A DNA stretch of 64,000 nucleotides from Miscanthus floridulus (GCF_019320115.1 NC_089594.1:21474055-21538054); one strand, 5' to 3'. Shown: positions 9,470-22,088, counted from the stretch's first letter. The notes: generated from the letters alone by a model not told the origin. Program-made: numbers and translations.

Positions 9470-12400
9470 TCACCTCCGCCTGGTAAACAATGTAGCAGTC
9501 CAAGGCCCGGCGAAACACACAGATTAGTCCAGAGTCCCAATCACCTTCACAGAAGAAGATCTCCAGCTAGAGAGCTACCCTCACGCAGACGCAATGGTGA
9601 TCAAGACCAGCATAGCAGCATGGGAGATAAGCAGAATACTGGTCGACACGGGCAGTTCATCAGATATCATCTTCGCAAATACATTCGACCAAATGAAGCT
9701 CAGCAAAAATCAACTATAGCCCTCCGAATCCCCTTTAATAGGATTTGGAGGCAAGCAGATACAAGCATTAGGAAAAATCTCACTCCCAGTGTCGTTCGGA
9801 ACCCAAGCGAATGCCAGAACCGAGTACATAACCTTCGACGTCGTCGATCTGTATTACCCATACAATGCCATCTTGGACAGAGGTTTCACAACCAAATTCA
9901 ACGCAGCCCTGCACATGGCCTACCTGTGCATGAAAATACCATCACTCCATGGTATCATCACAGTCCGAGGTAGCCAGAAAGAAGCAAAAAAACATAGAGA
10001 AAGCTATCTACAGAGCCCAAAGAAACATCAATGCAGTCGAGTCGGTAAACAAAGAACTAGAGCCTCCGGATATGCCCAAAGGAGAAACAGATATGGCAGG
10101 TCAAGAAGAGACAAAGCTGATCCCTCTAGAAAAGGAGTTACCAGACAGAAAAGTAAAAATCAGCTCACAATTGAGCAAGGTAGAAGAGGAAGAGCTCATG
10201 AAACTCTAGTAAAAAACAAGGACATCTTCGCCTGGTCAGCCTCCGACCTCCAGGGAGTCAGTAGGGACATCATACAGCACGAACTGGATATCAATGAAAA
10301 CAAGAGACCGAGAAAGCAGAAATAGAGAAAAATGTCGGAGGACAGAATCCTGGCAGCAAAGGCGGAGGTGCAAAGACTGCTAGATGCAAAAGTCATCAGG
10401 GAAGTCAAGTATTCAGAATGGCTCGCAAATGTAGTACTGGTACCAAAGAAGAACGGCAAAATGAGAATGTGCATAGATTTCACAGATCTGAACAAAGCTT
10501 GCAAAAAAGACCCTTTCCCATTGCCAAGAATAGATGCCTCCGTCGACAAGGCAGCCAGATGCCAGAGGTTCTCTCTCCTAGACTGTTTCTCTGGGTATCA
10601 CCAAATCTGGATGAAAAAAGAAGACGAAGACAAGACAAGTTTCACCACTCCATTCGGGACATATTGCTACACTAGAATGCCAGAGGGCCTCAAAAATGCC
10701 GGAGCAACCTTTGCCAGAATGACAAAGGAAGTTTTGGGCTCACAACTAGATAGAAACATCATAGCCTACGTCGACGACATAGTGGTCATGAGCAAGAACA
10801 AGAATGATCATGTCTCCGACTTATAGGAGACCTTCGCCAACCTTAGGACAGCTGGCCTCCACCTCAACCTAGAGAAATGTATATTTGGAGTCACAAAAGG
10901 GAAAATACTAGGTTATATCATAAGCAGCGAAGGCATCAAAGCGAACCCGGACAAAACCAGAGCAATAATGACAATGGTAGAGCCCAAAAATAAGAAAGAA
11001 GTGCAAAAGCTGACGGGAAGAATAGCAGCGCTCAACAAATTCATCTCAAAATCAGCAGAACGCAGCCTACCCTTCTTCCAAGCCCTGAGGGGCAGAGGCA
11101 ACTTCGAATGGGGGTCCAAGCAGTCGGAGGCATTTCATAACCTCAAAGAGTATCTAGCAAACTCACTGATGGTCTCCGTCCCAGAATCGGACAGCCACCT
11201 ATTGCTGTATGTGGTGGCCTCTGACCATGCAGTCAGCGTAGTTTTAGTCCACGAGCTGGAAAAAGAATCAGGCAAAACTCAAAAACCAGTTTATTTCATC
11301 TTAGAAGCACTGTCCGGAGCCAAGCTAAACTATACAGAGGTAGAGAAAGTTGCCTACGCAGTGCTGATGGCATCAAGAAAACTAAAGCATTACTTCCAAG
11401 CCCACGAAATCTCAATTCCAACATCGCTGCCACTATAAGACTTGCTCAGAAACAAAGAAGCCTCCGGCAGAATAGGCAAATGGGCTACAGAGCTATCACA
11501 GTTTGGAATCTCATATGTCCCCAGAACAGCAATCAAATCACAAGCATTAGCTGATTTTGTAGCAGATTGGACACCTCCGACAGAGCCCAAGGTACAACCA
11601 ACAACTCAAGGCTGGATAGCATTCACGGATGGAGACTAGGGCCAAGCCGGAGCAAGAGCCTCCGCCGTCCTAACGGCACCCTCCGGCGTCAGACTGAAAT
11701 ACGCAGCAAGGCTAGAGTTCAAATCAACAAACAACATAGAAGAATATGAAGGCCTGATCTTAGCGCTGAGCAAAGCAAAGGCGCCCCTAGGGGCAAAAAC
11801 ATTGACAGTCAAAACAGATTCTCAAGTGGTCACTGGCCAAGTAGAGAAAGAATACACAGCAAGAGAGCCAGAACTCATCAAATACCTATCCGTTGTCAGA
11901 AATTTGGAGCGGAGATTCTAGGGTTTCACCCTGAAGCACATCCCAAGATCAGAAAATGCAGAGGCAGATGAATTGGCAAAGGTTGCGGCAAACAACCTGC
12001 CACTGCCTCCAAACACTTTTTACCAGATCTTGAAGTCTCCGACAACTGTGGAGACATCTAAGGCACTAAAACCCATACTACACCTGCAAAATAAAGATTG
12101 GAGAAAGGTGATAACAGAATTCCTAGAAGGCAAAACCATCGAAGAAGATGAAGCAAAAGCAGCAAGAATACAGGCTAGGGCAAGAAATTACACAATCATA
12201 AATGGCGTACTATACAAGAAAGGAGTAGTCTAGCCTCTCCTCAAATGCATATCGCAGAGCGAAGGCATAGAGTTGCTTCAAGAAATACACTCAGGAATTT
12301 GTGGGTCGCACATTGGCTCTAGACCTTTATCAGCAAAGGCAATAAGGCAAGGCTTTTATTGGCCAACACACATACAAGACACAGAGCAGACAGTCAGAAC

Positions 12401-13321
12401 ATGCAAAGTATGCCAAACATTCTCTCCAGGACAGTCAAAACCATCGTCGGAGACCCAGCTTATACCTCCGACATGGCCGCTGCAAAGATGGGGGATGGAC
12501 CTGGTCGGCCCATTACCTCCATCCCAAGGAGGAAACAGATTCGCAGTAGTGGCAGTGGAATATTTCACAAGATGGATAGAGGCAAAGCCGCTGGCGAAGA
12601 TAACCTCAGAAACTATCAGAAAATTCTTCTGGCAGAACATCATTTGCAGATTCGGTGTACCAAGGATCTTGACAGTAGACAATGGAAAACAATTCGATTC
12701 AGAGAACTTCAAAGAATTCTGCAAAAGCATAGGGACAAAATTAGCCTTCGCCTTGGTATACCACCCAGAGTCCAATGGAGCAGTGGAAAGAGCAAACAGA
12801 ATAGTCTTTTCAGCAATATCAAAAACACTGCTGGGCCTACGCAAAGGAAAATAGGATAGATGAATTACCTAGAGTTATTTGGTCACACAATACATCCGTC
12901 TCAAGAACAACAGGGATTCACACCATTCAAACTACTTTATGGAGAAGAGGCCATGATGCCAGAAGAAATAAAGCACGAAAGCCTCCGCACAACAAGTCAG
13001 CTGATGTTGCAAGATGAAGAATATGCAAAAGAAACAATAGAAGCCACCAGACTGGAAGCAGTCGATAACATTGCAAAATATCAGTCCCAAACCAAGAAGT
13101 GGAGAGACCCTTAGGTGGTAAGGAAAGACATAAAACACGGAGACCTCGTACTCAGGAGAAAACCCAACGCACAACTTGCCGGCAAGTTGCAACCGAAATG
13201 GGAAGGCCCATACACAACAACGGCAGCAGGCCGACCCGGTTCTTTCCACTTGACCGACAGCGAAGGTGTCATGACAACCCACACATGGAATATTGACAGC
13301 CTTCGCAGATACTACATCTAG
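9470..13321 (+). pseudogene. Pol polyprotein: protease, reverse transcriptase, RNase H, integrase
   Basis: Protease motif ILVDTGSSSD has its Asp at 9645. RT (about 10330-10960) holds the YVDD catalytic box near 10770. An RT-linked RNase H follows (about 10970-11440), then a second RNase H-like domain (about 11600-11995), the dual arrangement typical of Tat elements. Integrase (about 12240-13320) has an H...H plus CKVC zinc region, then Asp in GMDLVGP, Asp in TVDNGKQF and Glu in NGAVERA (the D-D-E triad). One frame runs 9645-12850 with stops at 10323, 10824, 11436, 11637, ~11920 and 12231; frameshifts lie near 12853 and 12915, and another TAG at 13112. Together these would copy RNA to DNA and integrate it; this copy cannot do so unaided. 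Confidence 0.93.
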
Positions 13322-13650
13322 GCAATGTACTAAAGGGCAACCTCCGCAAAATATAAGCGGAGGCCCCTACATGCATTTACCTTAGTTTTTTTTTACTTCA
13401 TTCAAAACAAAATGTAAAAGAGCCTGCACTCTTTTCCTCATAGGGGAACTCCAAGCGGAGGTGAGGTTTTTAACGAGACAGGCTCAATGTAAAAATCCTC
13501 TACAAGTATAAAGAGGTAATTCCCCAAAAGAATGCCACAAAAAACCCAAAACCGAAAGCGGCCAGCTCTGGCGCCGCAATATTCGGTAAACAAAAACTAC
13601 AGGTCCTTTCAAAGCGCCAGCCATAGGCAAGGGCAATTTGAAACGACCTC

Positions 13651-13960
13651 TATGGCCAAACAGGCCTTCGCCCTTGACAAAGCCCTGACCAAAGTCAGAC
13701 ATCAAAGGCAAAATCTTTGGCCAAAAAGGCCTCCGACCCTTGACAAAGACCCGACCAAAGTCAGGCATCAAGGCAAAAATCTTTGGCCAAAAAGCCAAAA
13801 AGGCCTCCGACCCTTGACAAAGACCTGACCAAAGTCAGGCATCGAGGCAAAAATCTTTGGCCGAACATGCCTCCGACCCTCGAAGAAGACCTGAACAAGT
13901 TCAGGTGCCAAGAAAAAAAAACAAACAACCTCGGTTGAACAGGCCTCCGACCTTAGCAAA
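13651..13960 (+). repeat. Tandem repeat array in the retrotransposon 3' region
   Basis: Units of roughly 65-74 bp starting GGCCTCCGACCCTTGACAAA and including GACCAAAGTCAGGCATC and ATCTTTGGCC recur at about 13663, 13728, 13802, 13868 and 13942, with increasing divergence to the right. Such arrays beside the 3' region are common in Tat-type elements. No coding role is evident. Confidence 0.8.
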
Positions 13961-15242
13961 AAAAAACCCTAGCATCAGGGGCAACAAATTTGTGGCGCTA
14001 GAACCAGGAAAAAGGTCTTCGCCATCCTAAACAGGAAAAACAGAAAGTGCCTGACAAAACACTGACACCACTGCGGCACCAGGCCTCTTTACTTCAAAGA
14101 AGATCTCAAGAAGAACGAATAATTCAGGCAACATACAGGCCATTAAAGCCAAGATACGTTCCACCTAACAACGTACAAAAATGTTAACACCCGAAAGCCA
14201 CCGCCCCACTATAAAAACGGATTCCCCCCGTGCCCTTAAGAAACTCAGTCAGCATAAGGCGCAAGGGCGCAAGGGGGGAGCAAGGCATAGTGCAGGCAAA
14301 AGCCATAGCGATAGCCATGGAGGCAGGGGTCTCCTTAGATATCCAAATCGGCCGTAGATATTGTACGAAAACTCGTAAAATCGGAGGCAACGGTAGACGG
14401 TCGGAGACAGTGGGAAAAGAGAGAGGGCCTATGGCACGATGATGAACAGCAAAGGCCTACGGGAGCAGGGGGATATCCCACGAAAACTCGTAACATCCCC
14501 CTGACACCGGAGACCCAACCTGCCATCTCCAAAGATCGACCATGTCCCACGGGTGTGCGGCGTCGGAGACCCATGCCTCCACACAGCTAAAACACCCAGC
14601 TAAAGAAATATCTAGAGTCTCCGCCGTCTGCACAAGCTGCGCCAAACCCCCAGCCGGATCAAACGACGAATCGGCAAACCTCGCCAGGCGGACTTCAAGT
14701 ACGCCTCCGCCAGTCGAAAAACTGCGGAGACTTCTACCCCGGCCATCAAGCAAACACAGAGAATGAGAAAAAATGGGGCGAAGGTCCTGGCCACCACCTC
14801 TGTATCGCGCTCGATCGCCCAAGCAAAGGACAATGGTGCGCGAGCTCGGGACTAGATGAGATATGTAAACTACCACGACGGGCTCAAGCCACCGCACAAA
14901 TAATCAAGAAAGTGAACCTGTCTTGTATTCCATAAAGCGTCGAGAAACATTCTTACAGGACACCAACTTGAAATAAAATCCTAACTACTGTGGCGGAGGT
15001 CCGCGCCAAGCGAGCGCGCGAGTAAACCCAGCGCGCTCGTCTTCTATGTCAAACCTAACTGACTCAAATACGTCATGCGCAACGCTGCGGGGAAAGGCCG
15101 AACGCCAATACTCCCAAAGCTCTCCGCTCACGTAAATACCGTCATTGTAGAGAGTCAAAGGAGCAACATCTTGCGCAGGCTCCCGATTCGGAACCTGCGC
15201 AAGGTTAAAATTTTCCACGAAACCATTCAGAACAAAATAAAC

Positions 15243-15248
15243 TTTATT
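15243..15248 (-). terminator. Poly(A) signal of the antisense gene
   Basis: Minus-strand AATAAA lies 60 bp beyond the antisense gene's last stop codon (15310-15308), a normal distance for a plant 3' UTR. Confidence 0.55.
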
Positions 15249-15307
15249 CACAAAAGTCCAGTTGGACTGCGAGATACACGCTAGAACAACTAAATGCTAC
15301 AAAGAGC

Positions 15308-18300
15308 CTAGACCTCCGGCGTATCAGCCGCAGCGGAAGTCCCTGGAGCGGAGCTCGCATCAGCTGTGGGCGGGCACGGCGCCTGCGGCCTCCGACCACC
15401 GCCTCCGCCGATCGTAGATCCCCCCGGAGCGCCACCAACGGCGGAGGCACCAACCGCAGTCGCCGAGCGCGGAACCGACGGAGGCCTACCCGCGAGACCC
15501 CTCTGCGCATCCTGCAACATAGGCTACAATGTCGGGGGCAAAAGCAACGAAAGCCTCCGCAGCATCAACAAAAAAAGGGGTGACTACAAAGACTATAAGT
15601 ACCTTCGCCCTCTTGTCCTCCGCTAGTTTCCGGGCAGCAGATCTCCCAAATGGAGCCCAAAAGTGCTCGATGAAATTTCTCAAGGTTTTTCGCAAACCAA
15701 GAGAGGTCTCACCGAGCTCCTCCGGACCAGGCAGCGCCCCCTCCGGAATACTTTCGGTATGCGTACACCCGCCGCGTGCCAAAAGTTTGGCATAGTTCGC
15801 CACACCCGCTAGCGCCCCGTAGTCCGTGCAACCGTTGATCAGACCGGGGAGCTATGCAAGATGACGTTTTAGCCAGGAGGCGAGGGCGTACACGCTGTCT
15901 TCCTCCGGAGGAGCGGAGGTCTCGCCTCCAAGCTCGGCGACGGTGGCCCGGTAATGACCAACGGTTGCAGCAAGGACTCCTTTGACCGAGTCCAAATGCC
16001 TCGTCGTCAGAGAAAGCTGCTCCCTCACCGCTGCTACGGATTCCTTCTCAGAGGCAAGCTCTCGCCGGAGACCCTCGGTCAGCTCATTCGCCCTACGGGC
16101 CTGCTCGATGGACAAAACCTCCGCCTCCCGGGCCTTGGCGAGATCGGCCCTCAAGCCATCCTTTTCTCGCTCCTTCTTCGTCAGAGACAGGCGGAGAGCC
16201 GTAAGAGAGTCCGACAGACCCCCTTTTTCACCTTCCAGGCGCTCGACTTCTGCCTTGAGCGCTTTGATCGCGATGTCACAATCGGAGACCTCGTGGGTAC
16301 AGCGCTCTTCCATAACAACACCCGTGTGAAACCCCTGCGACCAGAAAAAAAACCAAAGCGATCAGCGACAGAATCAAGAACAAGTCTAGAAGCGAACATA
16401 CACAAAAAAAATAATAAAACAAGGAAAGGGGCAAAACCACCGGAGACACACCAGGCTCTGGTGTTCCAGGTGAACGCGGAGAAGCTGGAAGAAATCCATA
16501 TCCCTCAGACGCTGTTTGAAGCGATCTGTTCAAAGAAGAACAAACAAACACAAAACGATAAGGTGAGAAAAGCAAATCTCACGTTAAACGCACCAACAGC
16601 CAAAGACCACCTCCGACGTCTCCAAGAACGGCAAGATAACACTCCTCCCAACCTGAGATAGAAGTGTCGGAGGAGCCTACGTAAAAAACAACAACAACAA
16701 CAGCTTAGGTCAGAGGGCAGATCAGAAACAGGCCAGATGATGATCAAAATAAAAGCATTCTATACTTACTCAGACCTGGCGCTGTCAGCCCCGGTTGCCC
16801 TGGACTGAACCTAGCGCCCACAGCGGCTGCTCGCTCCTCCGGGGTGAGAAGTCCAGCCATGACATCACCTGCAAAGCAGCAGATGCGCAGTATTGGCACT
16901 TAGCTAAATACGCAAAGGAATGAAATGGGCGAAGACAATAAACACAAGGATGTGCAACAAACAGACTTACTCATAAAAAGCCTAGGCAAGGCAGCTTGCC
17001 GCACCCTCTGAGCAGAAGTCTCCGCCGTATCATGTGGCGAAGGCCCAAAGGGCCGGACTTCCTCAGCCAGCGGCCCGGCGGGCGGAGGACTCGAAGAAGG
17101 CCGAGCCACCAGGGCCTCCTCAGCAAGAGCGGCCTCCAACCGCCCGACGTCGGCCGCAGGCACGGGCGAAGGCACGACAGTTGCAGGGGACGAAGGAGCA
17201 TGCCGCGGGATGGCCTTCGTGCCCTCTTCAGAGCTTGAGCACAGCCCGCCAAGAACGTCGGGCATAGGCTCAACGGCGCTATCTTCCGGCTGTTCGCCGA
17301 CGCTCGTAGCACCATGCGAGGAGCGCATCGGGGCAGCGCCAGTCTCCGGACGCCCGGCACCGCTCATAGCTCTGCTCACCGGACACACCAGAGCTACGGG
17401 AGAGCCGCGATCCCCTCCGCTCGCAACTCGAGCGTCCGCTGACGGGGCGGAGGAGCTCTCGACGTCTTTGCTGCCGGCAGAGGCAACGCCCGCACTGCCA
17501 GCAGAAGACAAGGCCGGTGCGATCAACGGAGCTCCGCTCTTCTTCTTCTTTTTCACAGGCGCCCGAGAGCCGACGGCGCCCTTCCTCTTTTTAGACTCGG
17601 CCTCCGCCGTAACATTCTTTGCTTAGGCCTTCTTCTTCTTCTTCTCAATCGAGGCCAGGACCTCAGCAGGAACCTCGCGCTCCCGGTAGACGATCCCGAC
17701 CTCCTCAAAAACTCGATTGAGCCGCGGCATGGTGCCTGCCACGGCCATCCGAGATGTGTACTCACGCTCGGAAATCTTGCCAACCAACCCTATGGCGGCT
17801 TCCTCAACTTTGGAGACAAAACCATCCTCCGTCACCCCCTCCCCCAAGGACCGACCGAAGCGGGGGAACGGAATCCTGGCCTCTGGCCCAAAAATGGGAA
17901 CCTTGACCTGTTCCAGCTGGAAAGCTAGGTTGTTTTTGCCCAAGGGCCAGTAGTTGGAGGCCATGATCTCCTCCACCAGATCGCGGCCTCCAGAGTAGCG
18001 GCACGCTGCCGCAAAAGCCTGATCACAGGCCTCCCGCATCGGAGACACCTCCTCCGGCGGATCCACGCGCATGTGTGGCGCCATCTCCTCCATCCGAGAA
18101 GTCAATGGATACTCTGAGAGCTCCTCGCCATCCTCAGTTGTGTTGCGGACCCCGTAGGTCTTCACGTAGAACCATTGCTCGAGCCAGCCGTGGTCCCACT
18201 TGCCCTTCTGGCAAAAAGAGATCTCCAGGCGGTCCACGCCTTGGTTACTCTTAGACATGAAAGTGCAACTATCGTACTGGTAGGTCACCTCCACCTCCTT

Positions 18301-18789
18301 GCCATCTCGCACCTCCTTCTTCTTCTTTGGCTGCTTCTGCAGTTCATAGTACGTGCAAAAGGTGTCCACATCCGGCTCGGCACCGTAAGAGACGCACGCC
18401 CAGCAGAATTAGCTAAGCGTCAGGAAAGCAGTGCGAGTTAGATGATGGAGCTGGACATTGAAGGTCTCCAACACCCGGCGAAGGAAGGGAATGTAAGGAA
18501 GGCGGAGGCCGCAGGTGAAGAAGTCCCGAAAGACCACCGCATATCCTTCCTCCGGCTCCGGAACAGTCTGACCCGGTGGAGGGATTTTTACCCTAGAAGA
18601 AGGAAAACATGACTCCTTCAACATCTCCACGATTGCCTCCTCAGTAATAGAGGAGGGGCCGAAGTCCCAAGACTTTATCGCCATGTCTCCGGAGTCCGCA
18701 GCGATCAGGTCTCCGATAGACGCAGAGACACTCCCCAAATCCTCCTCCACTAGCTTTTCCAACTCCAACGCGGAGGCAGAGGCAAGCAT
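15308..18789 (-). pseudogene. Five-exon antisense gene inside the Tat-type element (PF04195-like protein)
   Basis: Five minus-strand exons join in phase: 18789-16971, 16868-16770, 16525-16452, 16334-15603 and 15511-15308 (1819+99+74+732+204 = 2928 nt, 976 codons with the stop). Every junction is GT-AG (donors GTAAGT, GTAAGT, GTGTGT, GTACTT). The N-terminal ~250 residues, including RDFFTCGLRLPYIPFLRRVL and YVKTYG, look like the 'putative gypsy-type transposon' domain (PF04195) of plant genomes. A lysine-rich, Ser/Ala-rich linker follows, then RDMDFFQLLRVHLEHQSL, and exon 4 encodes a long coiled coil (about 16315-15860). Three in-frame stops break it: TAA 18411, TAA 17625, TAG 15854. Function is unknown; no catalytic motif is seen. 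It converges on gag-pol and overlaps no sense domain. Confidence 0.8.
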
Positions 18790-19050
18790 GCACTCCTCAA
18801 AGCGCGCACCCTAGCCGACGGCCCTAACGCCGAGAAGGTGGCGGTAGGGTCTAGAGAAGGCGGGCCGGCGAGTTTGGGCGGAGGCGGAAAGGAAAGCCAC
18901 CGCGACAGCAACCTAAGCGCGAGACGCGAATAGAAAGACGGAACGCGCGAGGGCAGCAAGAGGCGAAAGCGAAGAGGGCAGAGAGCGATTTCTTAAAAAG
19001 CAATGAAAGCGAATGAGCGGTGTGGGGGGACCCCGCCGCCAAAAGCACCC

Positions 19051-19057
19051 TTATATA
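19051..19057 (-). promoter_or_regulatory. TATA box for the antisense gene
   Basis: Minus-strand TATATAA inside GCCTATATAAGGG, about 260 bp upstream of the antisense ATG at 18789 and outside the 3' LTR. It is the only strong TATA on this strand in the region. Promoter activity is inferred. Confidence 0.6.
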
Positions 19058-19372
19058 GGCAGCGGGCAGGCGGTCCGGCTCCTGCCACACAACGGTCACC
19101 TCCGGAAGATTCGCCCGCTGCACAACGGTCACCTCCGAAAAAGTCACAGGGAATGCAACGAACACTGACATGGCAGAAACGGCCGCAACGTAGGGCAACG
19201 GCTAGATTTGTCGCCCAATGGCTACTCTCAACGAGACCAACGGCTACGCAGAGTGGGCCAGGGGGAAGTAGCGGGGCCTCGCTCGAAGACACCGAATACG
19301 GCCTCCGCCCCCGCGGACGCCTTCGGCCAAGGCGTTTTGAGCTCACGGCACGCTCTGGCGAACCATGGTCTC

Positions 19373-19384
19373 AAAAGGGGGGAA
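19373..19384 (+). other. Polypurine tract
   Basis: AAAAGGGGGGAA one base before the 3' LTR; primes plus-strand DNA synthesis in LTR elements. Confidence 0.9.
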
Positions 19385-19385
19385 C

Positions 19386-20395
19386 TGTTGTAACATGGCT
19401 TTGGCGGGTGGCGAAGGACCCCGACAGCGAGGTGTCGCCAAGGCGTCTTCGACCGTCTTAGGGCAGAGACCCGGCGCTGACTAAAGGAACTTTCCCGGCT
19501 ATGCTCGAAGGGTGCTGAATCTCCTTTTCATCGCGGACTCCGCCAAGGCCAGGCACGCATGCCGTCGACCGCTCTGGCGGGCGTCTCCGGTAATACGAGC
19601 GGAGGCCGCCTTATCTCTAAACTAATCAAACAAACGATCTTTCCTAAGTGTGTGCAGGTACTCAAGCGTAGGCGCTCGCGGTCCACGGAAACGCGCTAGC
19701 ATGGCCCCTGCGCGGCCGGGCGGAGAACTACGGATGATGTCTCCGCCCGGACCGGCGGAGACTCTCCAAGGCAACGGCGCGCTCCCGGAGATGGAGGCCA
19801 GCGCCGGGGCGCGCAGCCGGGAGGAGACCTGCGGATGATGTCTCCGCCCGGACCGGCGGAGACTCTCCAAGGCGACGGCGCGCCCCTGAAGGCGGAGGCC
19901 AGCGGCGAGAACCATGGCCCCCGCGCGGCCGGGCGGAGACCCGCGGGTAATGTCTCCGACCGTCCGGCGGAGACCCGCCGAGGCAGCGGCGCGCCCCTGG
20001 AGATGAAGGCCAGCGCCGGGGACCCAGGCCTTTGGGCCGAAGACCGAGGTATGGTGGGCCGACTGCTCATGGAAGCCCATCACTTGAAGACGGTATGGCA
20101 AGATTGCCCCGCGAACAAGAGGCTAGCGGCGGAATATTCTAGGAATGTACTGTAGCAGTTGAGGGGCATTGTAATAAATTATGTTATGTAGTAGTTGAGT
20201 CCTATAAATAGGGGACACTTGTAACCGTGCAGATTGGTTGGTGGACGAATTAATGAAACCATAGCTTTCCGTGTCATTCCCTTACTCATCACTCTCCCCC
20301 TTATCGTTCCTATCCCGAGCCTCCGCCCCAGGGCGACGTCCAACGGGCGGAGGCCTCGATCTCTTCCACGTTGTTTGAAACCGCTAGTTTCAACA
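19386..20395 (+). repeat. 3' LTR (1010 bp)
   Basis: TGTTGTAACATGG...TTTCAACA, same internal landmarks and U3 tandem modules as the 5' LTR, with TATAAATAGGGG near 20202. It ends at the TTTTC target duplication (20396-20400). Confidence 0.95.
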
Positions 20396-21041
20396 TTTTC
20401 CTTCGTTTACAAATTTTGTCTTTTACATCTAAATTTACTTTGATAAATTTCAGAGAAACTGCAAAGTTTAAAAATTAGGGTGCCCCATCAGCCGATCTGA
20501 TAGGTTCGCTTCTTTCCTCTTTCCTCCTAATTTGTCGGCGGCGCCTTCGTGTTCATGGTGGATGGTAGCGTATCCATGCCTTGCAGGCGCTGCGACTTCG
20601 CCCCGTGGCCCGTCCCACATGCCTCCTCGTATCCTCCGTGGTGAAGGATTCTGGTAGGAAGCTTTCAGGCTTGGAACCTTTCATCGACGTCGATGAGGCA
20701 GAGCGATTGGCCAAGGAGGCGGAAGGTAGATGGCACGGGAGAAGAAAGACGACGATCGGCAGCAGATGCTGGAAGATACCATCCTCGACTTCGATCCCAA
20801 GTAAGGGGGCAAGTACTGCACCAGATTTACCTTCTCCGACCTCACAAAATTCGATCTCGACGAGGAGTGTAAGTCCATCCCCATCGATTCAATTCTGATC
20901 AGATCAATTTGACAATTTCCCTGCTCTGTCCTACCCTGCCCTGACCTTTAGTCATACCTACTGCATTGCCATCCATGAACAATTATAGATCAATTTATTT
21001 TATTTTTCACACTGCAGCGCCCCTTGGTCCTATGAGATTTA

Positions 21042-21386
21042 GGGGGTGTTTGGTTTCTACAGGAAAATTTTAGTCCCTGTCCCATCGGATGTTTAGACAC
21101 ATGCATGAAGTATTAAATATAGACGAAAAAAATAATTAATTGCACAGATTGTGGCTAATTTGCGAGACGAATTTTTTAAGCCTAATTAGTCCATGATTTG
21201 ACAATGTTGTGCTACAGTAAATATGTGCTGATGGCGGAATAATTAGGCTTAATAAATTCGTCTCGTAAATTAGCCTCCATCTGTGTAATTAGTTTTATAA
21301 TTAACCCATATTTAGTTCTCCTAAATAGCATCCGAACGTCCGATGTGACATGGACTAAAATTTAGTCCAGGAAACCAAACACCCCC
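21042..21386. mobile_element. Tourist-like MITE inside DUF6598 exon 2
   Basis: 345 bp with perfect 16-bp terminal inverted repeats GGGGGTGTTTGGTTTC and 3-bp TTA target duplications (21039-21041, 21387-21389), the PIF/Harbinger signature. It has no coding capacity. Its interior matches, in reverse orientation, the MITE at 50684-51015. Confidence 0.93.
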
Positions 21387-22088
21387 TTACTGATGTTGTC
21401 TACAAAAATAAGGACGACTATGAGCTGTGTGAGGGAATAAACATCTTCTCTGTGAGAATAACCACATCGGATGTTGGCTTCCCTATCAATGTGTATGGCA
21501 CCGTCATTGCCAGAGACAGTCTGGACAAGAGGTGTGTTTATCTCTTCCGCCGTGAGAGAGATCAATGCCAACTCATCAGCTCTGAGGTATGTTCATTGGG
21601 CACACAGGCTACAATGTTCCTGTAAATGAAGACCTGCTTGTACTATTAGATGTGAGTTAGACAAGGATTGCAATGTTAAAATTATATTGACCTGCAGTTC
21701 ATTTATATTGATGAACAATGTAACTGCTAGTGGTTGTCAGTTGGTCAATTACTATACCTGTGTGATGTGTGATTCATCCTTGTTTCTTGTTCTGAATTTA
21801 TTTTTGGTGCTGAAAGTTGGAAACTAACACGCTACTGGTCAATAATCCCCAGAATATTAGACAATCTGTATAGTTTCCAAATGTTACTAAATTGCAGATG
21901 TTCATAATGGAGTGTAAACTTGTGATGTGTCAGTTTTTGGGTCATGTTTATTGGCACAATTAGCATCCCAAGGTCCATGACTTCATGAGCAACTGGTAGA
22001 GAGAACTAGGTGATGCAACATCCTTTGTCTTATGGGGTTCCGCGGGATGTTTACACACTGATCCAATTGTTGTTGTACAAAGGAAGTA

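Larger units (their letters stand above)
6550..20395 (+). mobile_element. Complete Tat-type Ty3/gypsy LTR retrotransposon (13,846 bp)
   Basis: Bounded by identical 5-bp target duplications TTTTC (6545-6549 and 20396-20400). LTRs begin TGTTGTAACATGG and end GTTTCAACA. Between them are a primer binding site (7561), gag (7598), protease-RT-RNaseH-integrase (to 13321), a 6-kb 3' region with tandem repeats and an antisense gene, and a polypurine tract (19373-19384). RT before integrase places it in Ty3/gypsy; gag type, length and the extra 3' gene region indicate the Tat lineage. By eye the two LTRs differ at about 30-35 of ~1010 positions (~3%), implying insertion on the order of a million years ago under commonly used grass LTR rates. 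Gag and pol carry stops and frameshifts, so it is not autonomous. Confidence 0.95.
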
